Assembly: GCF_000739575.1 (NCBI RefSeq)
Contig: NZ_BBJO01000026.1
Span: forward strand, 1 to 47,184
From: Halobellus rufus
GTDB taxonomy: Archaea > Halobacteriota > Halobacteria > Halobacteriales > Haloferacaceae
DNA: 47,184 nucleotides
Direction: 5' to 3'
The position numbers were made by a program, and so were the translations under genes. Numbering within the stretch: position 1 is the first letter of the stretch; each line of letters begins with the position of its first letter. Below are positions 24,028-32,438 of this stretch, in pieces. The notes beneath the pieces were generated by a model that saw only the letters and a list, made by a program, of their open reading frames with translations, made no database searches and had not been told where the DNA came from.

Positions 24028-26402
24028 CGGACTGCGCTCCCGCCGGTGCCGTCGTTCCGTTCACTGTCGACGTCCGCCGTCGCGGTCTTCTCGGGCGCTG
24101 GCCCGGATGCTGACTCGACGTCGCGAGCAACGCCGCCGTCCGTGCGGTGCGCGCGCTGTCGTCGGACGCGCTCGACGGTCGCCGCCTCGTCGGTTCGGAG
24201 GTCCGAGAGGAAACCGAACAGCCGGTCGACGTCGCGGTCGCCCTCGCTGAGGAGATAGTCGACGTAGCCGCGCTTGCGGCGGAACTCCCGCTCGATGTCG
24301 GCGACGTCGCGATCCGTCGCCGCGGCGATCCGGTGGAACACGCGGAGGGCGTTCCGGTGGACGTCGCCCTCGGTGGCGGCGTGCTCGCCGCCGAGTCGCG
24401 GGTGATCGTAGGCCATCGCGAACGAGCCGTCCGTCTCGCGCCACAGCAGCGTGTTGTAGTAAAGCGTCGTCCCGTTCTTCTCGACGACGCCCGTCCGCGC
24501 CGAGGCGGGGAGTTCGTCGTATTCGGACTCGGTGAGGAGTTCGACCGCGGAGCCGACGTAGCGCTCGCCGTCGACCCGCCGGGGGAAGACCACCAAGTCG
24601 AGTTCGCGAAGGAGATACACCGGCAGCCCCTGTTCGACGACGCGGTTGACGAGCGTCTCGACGTCTTCGGCGTGCGTCGTGCCGACGACGCCGTGGCCCG
24701 TGTTGAGGACCTCCGCGAAGGTCTCGAACGACTCCGGGGTGTTGACTTCGGCGATCACCTCGACGTCGGGGTTGAGGTAGTTCGCCTCAGTCATCAGATC
24801 GGCCATCGTGACGCGCTTGTAGGCGTTCTCGTGCTCGCGCGTCGTCAGCGAGACGCCCGTCTCGTGGGGGAGATACACCTCTCGGGAGCCCTCGTCGATG
24901 CTGATCGGGCGGTGGTCGTACGGGATAAAGGGCATATGCGCGTTCATCAGCGTCGTCTTCCCCGCCCCGGTCGGCCCCGAAAACAGCACGACGCGGTGGT
25001 GTTCGTACAACAGCCACAGCAGCGTCACCAGTTCGGTCGGGAGCGAGCCGAACTCGACGAGGTCCAGCGGCGTCAGCGGCGACGACGCCTGCTTGCGGAT
25101 GGAGACGTGCGGTCCGTCCTCGGAGATCACGGGCAGCGCGACCGCACACCGGATCGTTTCGCCGTGGCCCGAGGCGTCGGGCGCGACGCCCTCCGGACGG
25201 AGGTTCACTTTCGCGGAGGGCTGGCTCGCGCTCAACTCGACGCCGTCGGCGGCGGCCAGTTGGGTGACGACGTTGACGAAGCTCGTCTCGTCGGCGAAGG
25301 TGAGGTTCGTCGGCACGCGCTCGCCGGCGCGGACGACGTCCGCGCGCGGCACGACCTTGATCCGCTCGCCGACCCGGTTGGCCTCGATGTCTTCGAGGTG
25401 CGGGTCGCGGATCGGTACCGTGAGCACCCCTTCCCCGACGTAGTCTCTGAGGACGTAGTACACGAGATCGTCGAGGCGGTCCTGCGCGTAGCGTCGGTCG
25501 ACCGGCGGGACGCCGACGCCGTACGAGGAGAGCGCGCTTCGGACGCGGAACCGCGTCGCCTCCAGCCACGCGCGGGTGTTGCGCGCGGTGAGCCGCCGCG
25601 AGAGGAAACTCCGCGCCCGCTCGCGGATGAACGCGGTGCGGTCGTCGACGACCGCACCGACGTTGGCCTCCCAGATCCGCTCTTTGCACTCGGCGATCAG
25701 TTCCTCGTCGCCCGGCAGCAGGTCGGGTTCGAGGACGGCGTACTTCGCGTCGAAGCGGTCGTCGCCGAGCAGTCGGTCGCGGTGGACGACCACGCTCACG
25801 TCGAAGTCGGCGAAGGAGACGGTGTAATCGCGGAGGCGCTCGCCGGCGACCCGGGTCGCGAACTCGGCGTCAGCGCGGAACTCCGTGGCCGCGGGCGCGT
25901 AGTTCTCGGTGTGGACGACGAGCGCGCCGTCGGTATCTCCCTCGACGTCGACGACGTCGACGCGGTCGTCCAGCGCGATCGGCGTCACGGGGCCGAGCAG
26001 TCGCAACTCGCACATCGCGTAGTACTCGATCCGCCGGCGCGCGGCCGGCGTGACGTCCAACAGCCGATCGAGGACGTGCCGGTACTTCGCGGGGAGGCCC
26101 GCGGCCGCCCGTTCCGCCGCGCCCTGACGGGTGAGGGGTCGACGGGTCTCCACGCTCGAAAAGTACGCCGTCACCGACGCCAGCGCCCGCTCGGCGGCCG
26201 CGTCCACGGCCGGTTCTCGAACGTGATACGCGAACCCGACGCCGTCGGCGGCGTCCGCGATCGTCGTGACGACCCCGGGCGTCACCTCGTACTGCGCGCG
26301 AACGGTCGGTGCGTACCACGCTCGGGGGCTGTCAGGCGGTTCCGGGCTCGGGACGGTCGGTGTCGATACTCGGGACTTCGCCCGCTGGTCTCCCGACCTC
26401 AT
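24024..26402 (-). CDS. pilB: Type IV pilus/secretion ATPase, PilB/VirB11-like
   Basis: The 792-residue ATPase drives pilin assembly at the inner face of the membrane. A large N-terminal region (about 1-330) precedes the catalytic domain. Walker A is GPTGAGKTT at residues 476-484. An Asp/Glu box (HRPISIDEGSREVYL), a Walker B-like VEVIAEVNTPESFETFAE and a His box (GHGVVGTTHAEDVETL) follow. The last 60 residues are charged and disordered. The gene opens an operon in which each downstream gene overlaps the previous one, with the TATA box some 55-60 nt upstream. Confidence 0.9.
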   Translation of the reverse strand: MRSGDQRAKSRVSTPTVPSPEPPDSPRAWYAPTVRAQYEVTPGVVTTIADAADGVGFAYHVREPAVDAAAERALASVTAYFSSVETRRPLTRQGAAERAAAGLPAKYRHVLDRLLDVTPAARRRIEYYAMCELRLLGPVTPIALDDRVDVVDVEGDTDGALVVHTENYAPAATEFRADAEFATRVAGERLRDYTVSFADFDVSVVVHRDRLLGDDRFDAKYAVLEPDLLPGDEELIAECKERIWEANVGAVVDDRTAFIRERARSFLSRRLTARNTRAWLEATRFRVRSALSSYGVGVPPVDRRYAQDRLDDLVYYVLRDYVGEGVLTVPIRDPHLEDIEANRVGERIKVVPRADVVRAGERVPTNLTFADETSFVNVVTQLAAADGVELSASQPSAKVNLRPEGVAPDASGHGETIRCAVALPVISEDGPHVSIRKQASSPLTPLDLVEFGSLPTELVTLLWLLYEHHRVVLFSGPTGAGKTTLMNAHMPFIPYDHRPISIDEGSREVYLPHETGVSLTTREHENAYKRVTMADLMTEANYLNPDVEVIAEVNTPESFETFAEVLNTGHGVVGTTHAEDVETLVNRVVEQGLPVYLLRELDLVVFPRRVDGERYVGSAVELLTESEYDELPASARTGVVEKNGTTLYYNTLLWRETDGSFAMAYDHPRLGGEHAATEGDVHRNALRVFHRIAAATDRDVADIEREFRRKRGYVDYLLSEGDRDVDRLFGFLSDLRTDEAATVERVRRQRAHRTDGGVARDVESASGPAPEKTATADVDSERNDGTGGSAVR

Positions 26403-26455
26403 CCCCCCGCTCCGGTCGATCGTCGGTCATTCATACGGTTGGTTCCCGCGTGTTC

Positions 26456-26467
26456 GTATTTAAAATC
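26456..26467 (-). promoter_or_regulatory. TATA box of the pil operon
   Basis: GATTTTAAATAC on the minus strand lies about 60 nt before the pilB ATG, predicting a leader of about 30 nt for the seven-gene transcript. It faces away from the terpene-synthase-like gene, so 26403-26585 is a divergent promoter region. Confidence 0.55.
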
Positions 26468-26553
26468 TCACCGGCGTTATCGGTGCGGATAATTGGACGA
26501 CTGCGGCGAGGGAGCCGAGCGGCGAGGAGGCGGAATCGGTTGTCACTACCGCA

Positions 26554-26563
26554 CCGTTTAGAT
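26554..26563 (+). promoter_or_regulatory. TATA box of the terpene-synthase-like gene
   Basis: CGTTTAGATA is centred 28 nt before the GTG at 26586 and supports it as the start. The ATG at 26566 is out of frame and too close to the box. Confidence 0.55.
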
Positions 26564-26585
26564 AGTATGAAACTCACACTCAGTC

Positions 26586-27662
26586 GTGACACTGGGAGAC
26601 CCCGCAAAGAGCGTCGCCGAATCCGTCGACGGTGACCGCGCGTCCGCCCTCCTCGACTCGGTTCGGAACCACGAACTCCCGCCGGTGCTTCACGACCTCG
26701 TCTCGGAGTATCAGTCGTTCGAGGGCGCTCGCCCGTGGTTCATCTGGCGCTGGGTCCACCACCTCGCACCGAAGAACACGATGCCCGTCGTCGACGGCGA
26801 CCACCGCGAGGCGGTCGCGACGAACAAGACGATGCTCGTCCTCTTCATCACGATCCTCGACGACCTCGCGGAGAAGCAGCGAGACTACCGGACGTTCGAC
26901 GCGATCACGCGGTTCGTTCGTCTGGGAGCGGACGATTGCCTCGGACGCACGGACCGGTACTCGGACGGCGGGGTTCACGAGAACGGGTCCGACAGCGACC
27001 GACTGCGGGACGCCACCGCCGACGACGCGTACGTCGCGTTCGCCCGATCGGTCTGGGAGACGCTCCTCGAACGGCTCCGGCGCAGCCCGTCCTTCGAGCG
27101 GTACGCGCCGCTGTTCCGGTTCGACGTGGGACAGATCGTCACGGCGATCGAGTACAGCACGCTCGCCATCGACCGCCCGGACTTGGTGACGCCGTCGGAC
27201 CTGCGCCGCTACGAGGCGCACAATATGGGGATGTACAGCTACCTCGACATCGATCTGATGTACACTCGCGCGGACCACACCGACGAGCTCTCGGAGTTCC
27301 GCGCCGTCGTCGACCCCGCACAGCGAATGGCCCGGATCGGCAACTGGCTCAGCACGTGGGAGCGCGAACTCCGCGAGGGCGACGTCAGTTCGGCCGTCGT
27401 CGTCTCGGCCCGCGAGCGGGGACTCGTCGACGCTGAACCGCTGTCCCACCTCGGCGACATCGCGGACGACGACCGCGTCGAGGCCGCTATCGACCGCATC
27501 CGCGCCGCCGACGTCGAAACGGAACTGCTCGAAGAGTGGAACGAGGAGTACGACCGACTCGTCGCCGCGGCCGACCGGGTGGATTCGATCGACCTGACCC
27601 CGTTCGCCGAGGGGACCAAAGACGTCCTCAGATACCACCTGGCGAGCCGTGGGTTCAAGTAG
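26586..27662 (+). CDS. Terpene-synthase-like (class I isoprenoid cyclase) protein
   Basis: The 358-residue protein looks all-helical and carries both metal-binding signatures of class I terpene synthases. The first is the aspartate-rich motif DDLAE at residues 92-96, in LFITILDDLAEKQRD. The second is an NSE/DTE-like motif, NWLSTWERE at residues 253-261, followed by LREGDVSSAVV, which parallels the N-x-x-x-S/T-x-x-x-E...GD...V pattern of these enzymes. It would ionise a prenyl diphosphate with Mg2+. Product and substrate are unknown. The gene stands alone and has no prenyltransferase neighbour. An alternative is a catalytically different member of the same fold. Confidence 0.6.
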   Translation: MTLGDPAKSVAESVDGDRASALLDSVRNHELPPVLHDLVSEYQSFEGARPWFIWRWVHHLAPKNTMPVVDGDHREAVATNKTMLVLFITILDDLAEKQRDYRTFDAITRFVRLGADDCLGRTDRYSDGGVHENGSDSDRLRDATADDAYVAFARSVWETLLERLRRSPSFERYAPLFRFDVGQIVTAIEYSTLAIDRPDLVTPSDLRRYEAHNMGMYSYLDIDLMYTRADHTDELSEFRAVVDPAQRMARIGNWLSTWERELREGDVSSAVVVSARERGLVDAEPLSHLGDIADDDRVEAAIDRIRAADVETELLEEWNEEYDRLVAAADRVDSIDLTPFAEGTKDVLRYHLASRGFK

Positions 27663-27695
27663 CAGACTTCGCGATCGGCAGCCAGAGCAGTCGAG

Positions 27696-28439
27696 TTAGG
27701 CGCCGCCGAAACGCTCCCGCTCGCGGCGGCAGACGCGCTCCCACACCGAGAAGAGCGAACTGCCGAGGCCGTAGCGCTCGTCGATGGCACGAACCCACTC
27801 GTCGTCGGTGAAGAGGAGATATTGGAGCCGCCGGACGGAGGGGTCCAGTTCGCCCATCTCGAGTTCGCCGACGTAGTAGCCGACGGTCTGGGAGCGCGCC
27901 TCGTCGATCAGCCCCGGCGGCAGGTCGAGTCCGGCCTCGGTCGCGACGTAGTCGAACCACTCCAGATGCAGGATCGCGTCGGCGAAGGCGAACCGGTCGG
28001 CGAAGCCCGACACCGACTCGACCGCCGGCGCGCCGCGGGAGATCACGTCGCCGGGGCGGCTGAACCGCGGCACCGACAGGTGGTCGATCTCCGCGGCGTA
28101 CCGGTCGGCGACGCGTCGGAGCCGCCACTCAGCGTACGTCGTCGGGGCCGTCAACGCCAGTTCGTACCAGACGGGCGTCCACTCGATGAACGGGAGTCCG
28201 AAGGCGGCGTCGGCGTAGAGGTCCGCCGCGATCAGCCGGTTCACCGCGGGCGCGACGTCGGCACCGGTCCGGCCCGACCGCATCGCGGTCTCGGCCTCGT
28301 CGATGACGCCCGCGAGGTCGCCGGTGTGCAGTCCCATCCCCTCTGCGACCCGCAGGAGGTACGCGCCGCCCGGTTCGAACCAGTCGGCGAAGTCCGCGGG
28401 GGTGCGTGCGCGAAGCAGCGAAAAGACGCTCACACTCAC
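27696..28439 (-). CDS. Unrecognised cytoplasmic protein
   Basis: The protein has 247 residues (245 if the second GTG, at 28433, is used; that one is the better distance from the TATA box). It is soluble and rich in Trp, Tyr and acidic residues, for example EWTPVWYELALTAP and LHLEWFDYVATEAGL. I see no known motif. It converges with the terpene-synthase-like gene, leaving 33 nt between the stops, and has its own promoter, so it is not firmly part of the minD unit upstream. Confidence 0.6.
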   Translation of the reverse strand: MSVSVFSLLRARTPADFADWFEPGGAYLLRVAEGMGLHTGDLAGVIDEAETAMRSGRTGADVAPAVNRLIAADLYADAAFGLPFIEWTPVWYELALTAPTTYAEWRLRRVADRYAAEIDHLSVPRFSRPGDVISRGAPAVESVSGFADRFAFADAILHLEWFDYVATEAGLDLPPGLIDEARSQTVGYYVGELEMGELDPSVRRLQYLLFTDDEWVRAIDERYGLGSSLFSVWERVCRRERERFGGA

Positions 28440-28454
28440 CGTAGGGCCGCCGAT

Positions 28455-28465
28455 CGTATATATCG
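28455..28465 (-). promoter_or_regulatory. TATA box of the 247-residue gene
   Basis: CGATATATACG on the minus strand lies 20-27 nt before the two candidate GTG starts (28439 and 28433). Confidence 0.55.
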
Positions 28466-28496
28466 TCTCGTATGCCCCGGCCGGCGCGACACCGGG

Positions 28497-29051
28497 TCAC
28501 TCCGCCCCGTCGAGTTGGTCGCGGAGCCCCCACTCGTCGGCGCGGGCCTGCGCTTCCGCCCGCGCCTCGGCTTTGATTTCCTCGATCCGTTCGGCGTCGG
28601 CGAGGAAGTCCGCGACGGAGCTCGCGTCGCGCTCCTCGGAGCGCCGGTCCTCGGGGGCGGCCGCCCGCGTCCGATCCGCGAGGCGCTCGTCGCCCGCGAG
28701 CCGTCGAGCCGGTGCCGTCGGGCGGACGCGGAGTTCCTCGACGCCGTGCGCCGCTTCCAGCGCGTCGGGCGGGAGTTCGTACACCGCGGCGTGGAACAGG
28801 CTCCCGGAGAGCGCGTCGAGCGCGTCTTCGCCGCCGGCGTCGCTCGCGGGGTGGTACGCCAGAACGGGCACGCCCGCCTCGAAGGTGAGCACGGCGCGCT
28901 CGTCGTCGCCGAGGAGGATCGACCCCTGCGGCTCGAAGACGACGTAGCCGGTGAGGTCGCGGTCGAGCACGCCGGAGAGCGTGTCGCCGACGTCGGCGTC
29001 GGTTCGGGAGCGAATCAGATCGCCCTCGGGGATGTGGCCGTCGACGACCAT
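28497..29051 (-). CDS. MinD-partner protein of unknown function
   Basis: The 184-residue protein has an N-terminal globular part (about 1-100) with the pattern GYVVFEPQGSILLGDDERAV then LTFEAGVPVLAYHP, somewhat like small effector domains of the DUF4388/PATAN kind. A charged linker and a C-terminal helix rich in Glu, Ala and Arg (about 140-180, IEEIKAEARAEAQARADEW), a likely coiled coil, follow. It starts two bases after the minD stop, so the two are co-translated. A role as cargo adaptor or regulator of the MinD ATPase is inference from that arrangement. The resemblance to PATAN is weak. Confidence 0.6.
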   Translation of the reverse strand: MVVDGHIPEGDLIRSRTDADVGDTLSGVLDRDLTGYVVFEPQGSILLGDDERAVLTFEAGVPVLAYHPASDAGGEDALDALSGSLFHAAVYELPPDALEAAHGVEELRVRPTAPARRLAGDERLADRTRAAAPEDRRSEERDASSVADFLADAERIEEIKAEARAEAQARADEWGLRDQLDGAE

Positions 29052-29053
29052 CG

Positions 29054-29827
29054 TCAGGGGCGGTCCGGGACGACGGCGCTCCGGAAGCGGTCCGCCACGT
29101 CGGCCGCGTCGCCCGATCGGACGTCGAGGTTCGACGCGGCCTCGTGAAAGGCGTCGGCGGCCGGATCCCGCGGCGCGTGCGCGAGCAGTGGTTCGCCCGC
29201 GCGCCGGGCCGCCCGGACCGCGTCGCTCTCGGGAACGCTCGCCAGCGTCGTGCCGCCGAAGTACCGCGCCGCCTGCTCTGAGATCGCCTCGACGTCCTCG
29301 TCGGGACGGACTCGGTTGAACAGCACGCCCGCCGTCTCGGTCCCGTACGATCGGGCGTACTCCTGGACTTTCAGGCCGTCCGAGAGCGACGGGACCGTCG
29401 GCTGCAACACGACGACGACGCGGTCGGCGAGCACGACGGGCAGCACGGCGCTTTTCGAGCCGAGCGCCGCGGGCGAGTCCAACAGAAGGACGTCGGCGTC
29501 GGCGGCGAGTTCGGCGACGACGTCCCTGAGCCGGCCCGGGTCGGCCGCCTCGAACGCCGCGAGGCTCGTCCCGCAGGGGACGACCGACATCCCGAAGCGG
29601 TCGTACACCGCCTCGGCGACGGGGACGTCCCGCTCTGCGACCAGCAGGTCGTGCAGCGTGACGTCGGCGTCGTCGAGGCCCGTGTGAAACAGCAGGTTCG
29701 CCATCCCGGTGTCGGCGTCGATGACGGTGACGTCGTACCGCTCGGCGAGCGCCATCCCGAGCGCCAGCGTGCTCGTCGTCTTCCCGGTGCCGCCCTTGCC
29801 GCTCGCGACGGCGAACGCCTCGACCAT
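29054..29827 (-). CDS. minD: MinD/ParA-family P-loop ATPase
   Basis: The 257-residue protein has the deviant Walker A motif SGKGGTGKTT (residues 9-18) with signature Lys11, the switch VIDADTGMANLLF (about 35-47) and the Walker B-like DVLLLDSPAALG. Such ATPases place other proteins within the cell; haloarchaea have several MinD paralogues, one known to affect positioning of archaella and chemotaxis arrays. There is no clear C-terminal amphipathic membrane-targeting helix. The ATG at 29827 is supported by a TATA-like GACTTTTGAG about 25 nt upstream. It forms a unit with the 184-residue gene. Confidence 0.88.
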   Translation of the reverse strand: MVEAFAVASGKGGTGKTTSTLALGMALAERYDVTVIDADTGMANLLFHTGLDDADVTLHDLLVAERDVPVAEAVYDRFGMSVVPCGTSLAAFEAADPGRLRDVVAELAADADVLLLDSPAALGSKSAVLPVVLADRVVVVLQPTVPSLSDGLKVQEYARSYGTETAGVLFNRVRPDEDVEAISEQAARYFGGTTLASVPESDAVRAARRAGEPLLAHAPRDPAADAFHEAASNLDVRSGDAADVADRFRSAVVPDRP

Positions 29828-29904
29828 ACCGTAGCGTCGCGGCACCCCCTCAAAAGTCTTCGATTCCGATTCTCGGGGGTGATTCTCTCCGGCGGCGAAA
29901 CCTC

Positions 29905-29984
29905 TAGTAGCGTTTGCACGTCTTCACTCACTCGATCGCACGCCGGCGTGCGATCGGATGTGTGATCGGTTGCAAACGCTACTA
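29905..29984. repeat. Nested palindromic element between cbiP and minD
   Basis: Outer arms of 14 nt (TAGTAGCGTTTGCA at 29905 and its exact reverse complement ending at 29984) enclose a perfect 24-bp palindrome at 29933-29956 whose half-site is CGATCGCACGCC. The element lies just after the cbiP stop codon. It could be a strong terminator, or an 80-bp miniature inverted-repeat element; both fit the sequence. Confidence 0.7.
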
Positions 29985-29986
29985 TC

Positions 29987-31609
29987 TCACGGCGCGTGGG
30001 TCGGTGAGAGAACGTCGAGCGGAATCGACTCCACGAGTCCCGCGGCGTCGGCGTAGGCGTCGGCTGGCTCGGTCGCGCCCTCCCACCCGCCGCTCGTCGG
30101 CCGCGGCACGCCCCCGTGCTCGAACGCGCGGTCGACGAACGCCGACCGCGCCGCCTCGTTCTCGAAGAGCCCGTGGAGGTAGGTCCCGAGGACGTCGTCG
30201 ACGGCGACGCCGAGCGTCACCGGGTCTCGCCCCTCGGCCGCGAAAGGGGTCCGCATCCGCTCTCCGTCGGCGTCAGCGGTGCGGGTCTCGCCGGCGTGGA
30301 TCTCGTAGCCCTCGACCGGCCCCGAAGCGCCCGCGAGCGGTCCCGTCCCGTCGAGCCGCCACTCGGCGGGCGCGACGCGCTTCCGGCGCGAGAAGGTCGT
30401 CTCGACGGGGAGGAGGCCGATTCCGCGGTGGGAGATTCTGTCGGCGTTCCCACCGACGCCCTCGACGCCGTCGTCGAGGAGGCGCTCGCCGAGCAGTTGG
30501 TAGCCGCCACAGAGGCCCACGACCGGGCCGTCGAACGCGCGGAGGCGCTCGTGGAGACCCGCGTCGCGAACGGCCCGCAAGTCGTCGACGGTGTTCTTCG
30601 TCCCCGTCAGGACGACGGCGTCGGCGTCGTCGAGCGATTCGTCCAGCGGACGGAAGGCGACGCGGACGCCGGGAACCTCGACGAGCGGGTCCACGTCAGC
30701 GGTGTTCGACGCGCGCGGGAGTCGGGGGGCCGCGACCGTGACGGCCCGCGCCTCGTCGACGCCGTCGTCGGCCCCCCGGACGTCGCGCTCGCCCGCCGCG
30801 GGCAGCGAGACGCTGTCCTCGTCGGGGAGTCCCGGGTCGTCGTACGGGAGCACCGCGAGCACCGGGACGCCAGTCCGCGATTCGATCTCGTCGATCCCGG
30901 GATCCAGCAGCGAGCGGTCTCCCCGGAACTTGGTGATCGCGACGCCGACGACCCGCTCGCGGACGTCGTCGGGGAGCAGTTCCAGCGTCCCGAGGATCGA
31001 CGCGAAGACGCCGCCGCGCTCGATGTCGGCCACGAGGAGGATCCGCGCGTCGGCGAAGCGGGCCGTCTCGACGTTCGCGAGGTCCCGCTCGTGGAAGTTG
31101 ATCTCCGCGATGGACCCCGCGCCCTCGGCGACGACGACGTCGTGAGTGGCGGAGAGTCGCGCGTGGGCCGCCTCGGCGGCCGCCCGCGCACGCTCCCAGT
31201 GCTCGGCGTAGTAGTCGCCCGCGGCGTAGTGCCCGACGGCGACGCCGTCGACGACGAGCTGTGATTCCTCCCCGCCGCGGGGTTTCAGGAGCACCGGGTT
31301 GTGATCGGTCTTCGGCCGCACGCGGGCGGCGCGCGCCTGAACGTACTGGGAGACGCCGATCTCGCCGAAGGCCGGGTCGGCCTCGGAGTCGTCGGAGACG
31401 GAGTTTTCGAAGTCGGTCGAGCCGTCCACCGCCGCCCCGCGAACGGCGCTCGGCCGCACGACCGCCCGCGCCTCGTTGCTCATATTCTGCGCCTTGAACG
31501 GCGCGACGTCGACGCCCGCGTCGGCGAGGCGGCGGCAGAGCCCGGCGGCGACGGTGCTCTTGCCGACGTGGCTGGCGGTGCCGGCGACGAGGATCGTCTC
31601 GGCGGTCAT
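29987..31609 (-). CDS. cbiP: Cobyric acid synthase
   Basis: CbiP/CobQ amidates adenosyl-cobyrinic acid a,c-diamide at four positions using glutamine and ATP. The 540-residue protein has an N-terminal dethiobiotin-synthetase-like domain with the P-loop [10 protein letters not shown] (residues 10-19), KAQNMSNEA, and [15 protein letters not shown] class I glutamine amidotransferase domain with the nucleophile in [12 protein letters not shown] and a late conserved [11 protein letters not shown] follows. It shares an operon with cobA, to which it is joined by a 16-codon bridging ORF. The other amidating synthase, cbiA, is at 42604-43935. Confidence 0.94.
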   Translation of the reverse strand: MTAETILVAGTASHVGKSTVAAGLCRRLADAGVDVAPFKAQNMSNEARAVVRPSAVRGAAVDGSTDFENSVSDDSEADPAFGEIGVSQYVQARAARVRPKTDHNPVLLKPRGGEESQLVVDGVAVGHYAAGDYYAEHWERARAAAEAAHARLSATHDVVVAEGAGSIAEINFHERDLANVETARFADARILLVADIERGGVFASILGTLELLPDDVRERVVGVAITKFRGDRSLLDPGIDEIESRTGVPVLAVLPYDDPGLPDEDSVSLPAAGERDVRGADDGVDEARAVTVAAPRLPRASNTADVDPLVEVPGVRVAFRPLDESLDDADAVVLTGTKNTVDDLRAVRDAGLHERLRAFDGPVVGLCGGYQLLGERLLDDGVEGVGGNADRISHRGIGLLPVETTFSRRKRVAPAEWRLDGTGPLAGASGPVEGYEIHAGETRTADADGERMRTPFAAEGRDPVTLGVAVDDVLGTYLHGLFENEAARSAFVDRAFEHGGVPRPTSGGWEGATEPADAYADAAGLVESIPLDVLSPTHAP

Positions 31610-31656
31610 CGTTCCCGAAGGCGAGAGCGGCGCACGCCGCCGACGAGCGCGTGCAT
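31606..31656 (-). CDS. 16-residue micro-ORF between cobA and cbiP
   Basis: [16 protein letters not shown] fills the 46-nt space between cobA and cbiP. Its ATG overlaps the cobA TGA and its TGA overlaps the cbiP ATG, both as ATGA. The peptide is basic, unlike the acidic proteins around it, so it is more likely a device for translational coupling than a functional peptide. Confidence 0.35.
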   Translation of the reverse strand: MHALVGGVRRSRLRER

Positions 31657-32360
31657 CAGTACTCCGTCCCCTTCCGCGCCCGGATCCCCGCGTCGAACGG
31701 GTGTTTCACCTTCCGCACCTCGGTCACGAGGTCGGCCGCGTCGTGGAGATACTCGGGGTCGGTGTGGCTCCCGGTCAGCACGAGTTCGAGGTTCTCGGGC
31801 TTCGCGTCGAGCAGGTCGAGGACGTCGGACTCGTCGAGCAGGCCCTGATCGACGGCGTAGAGGATCTCGTCGAGGACGAGCAGGTGAACCCCCGCCTCGG
31901 GGTCGCCGTCGAGGTCGAGCGGCGCCGTCAGGTCGGCGTCGCCCGCGGCCTCGACGAGGTCCGCCGCGCGAGCGAGCGCGCCGCGGGCCTTCGCGAGGTG
32001 TTCGTCCTCGTCGGAGCCGTCCAGCAGGCCGTGCCAGCCGTAGTGGCCGGTGTTCTCGTAGGAGATGCCGGGAACCGCGGCGATGGCGTTGTACTCGCCG
32101 CGGACGCCCTCGACGGAGTCCGCCCCGCCCTTCATGAACTGCAGGAGGTGCACGCGGTAGCCGTGTCCGGCGGCGCGGAACGCCATCCCCAGCGCCGCGG
32201 TGGTCTTGCCCTTGCCGTCGCCCCACCACGCCTGCACCAGCCCGAACTCCTCGGGCGCGCTCGGCTCGATGTCGGTCGCCGCCGGCCGCACGCCGCCCCC
32301 CGGCGTCGCTCGGCGGGTCTCGGCGGGCGTCTGTGCGGTCGCGTCGTCGCCGTCGGTCAT
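31656..32360 (-). CDS. cobA: Cob(I)yrinic acid a,c-diamide adenosyltransferase (CobA/CobO type)
   Basis: The enzyme adds the 5'-deoxyadenosyl group from ATP to the corrinoid cobalt. The protein has 234 residues. After a disordered 35-residue start comes the P-loop [20 protein letters not shown], then [10 protein letters not shown], and the typical [16 protein letters not shown] and [20 protein letters not shown]. These are diagnostic of the BtuR/CobO family. I use the ATG at 32360; an in-frame ATG nine codons earlier is less likely. It is first in the operon with cbiP. Confidence 0.93.
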   Translation of the reverse strand: MTDGDDATAQTPAETRRATPGGGVRPAATDIEPSAPEEFGLVQAWWGDGKGKTTAALGMAFRAAGHGYRVHLLQFMKGGADSVEGVRGEYNAIAAVPGISYENTGHYGWHGLLDGSDEDEHLAKARGALARAADLVEAAGDADLTAPLDLDGDPEAGVHLLVLDEILYAVDQGLLDESDVLDLLDAKPENLELVLTGSHTDPEYLHDAADLVTEVRKVKHPFDAGIRARKGTEY

Positions 32361-32438
32361 AGCCGAGCGGTCGGCGCGAGCGGACAAGAAAGCGACGGGA
32401 GCGGTGCCGGAGGCGCGGTTCCGACGACGAGAACGGGA

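Noticed and set aside
21979..24258. A 759-residue plus-strand open frame
   Set aside because: It is antisense to pilC, rich in Arg and Asp/Glu repeats without any domain, and arises from high GC at third positions of the real gene.
24147..26492. A 781-residue plus-strand open frame
   Set aside because: Antisense shadow of pilB; the minus-strand frame has Walker motifs and correct spacing to a TATA box.
32361..32438. Cobalamin riboswitch near cobA, cbiP or cbiA
   Set aside because: The spaces upstream of cobA and cbiA are short and have no B12-box-like conserved core; only TATA-like promoters are visible.
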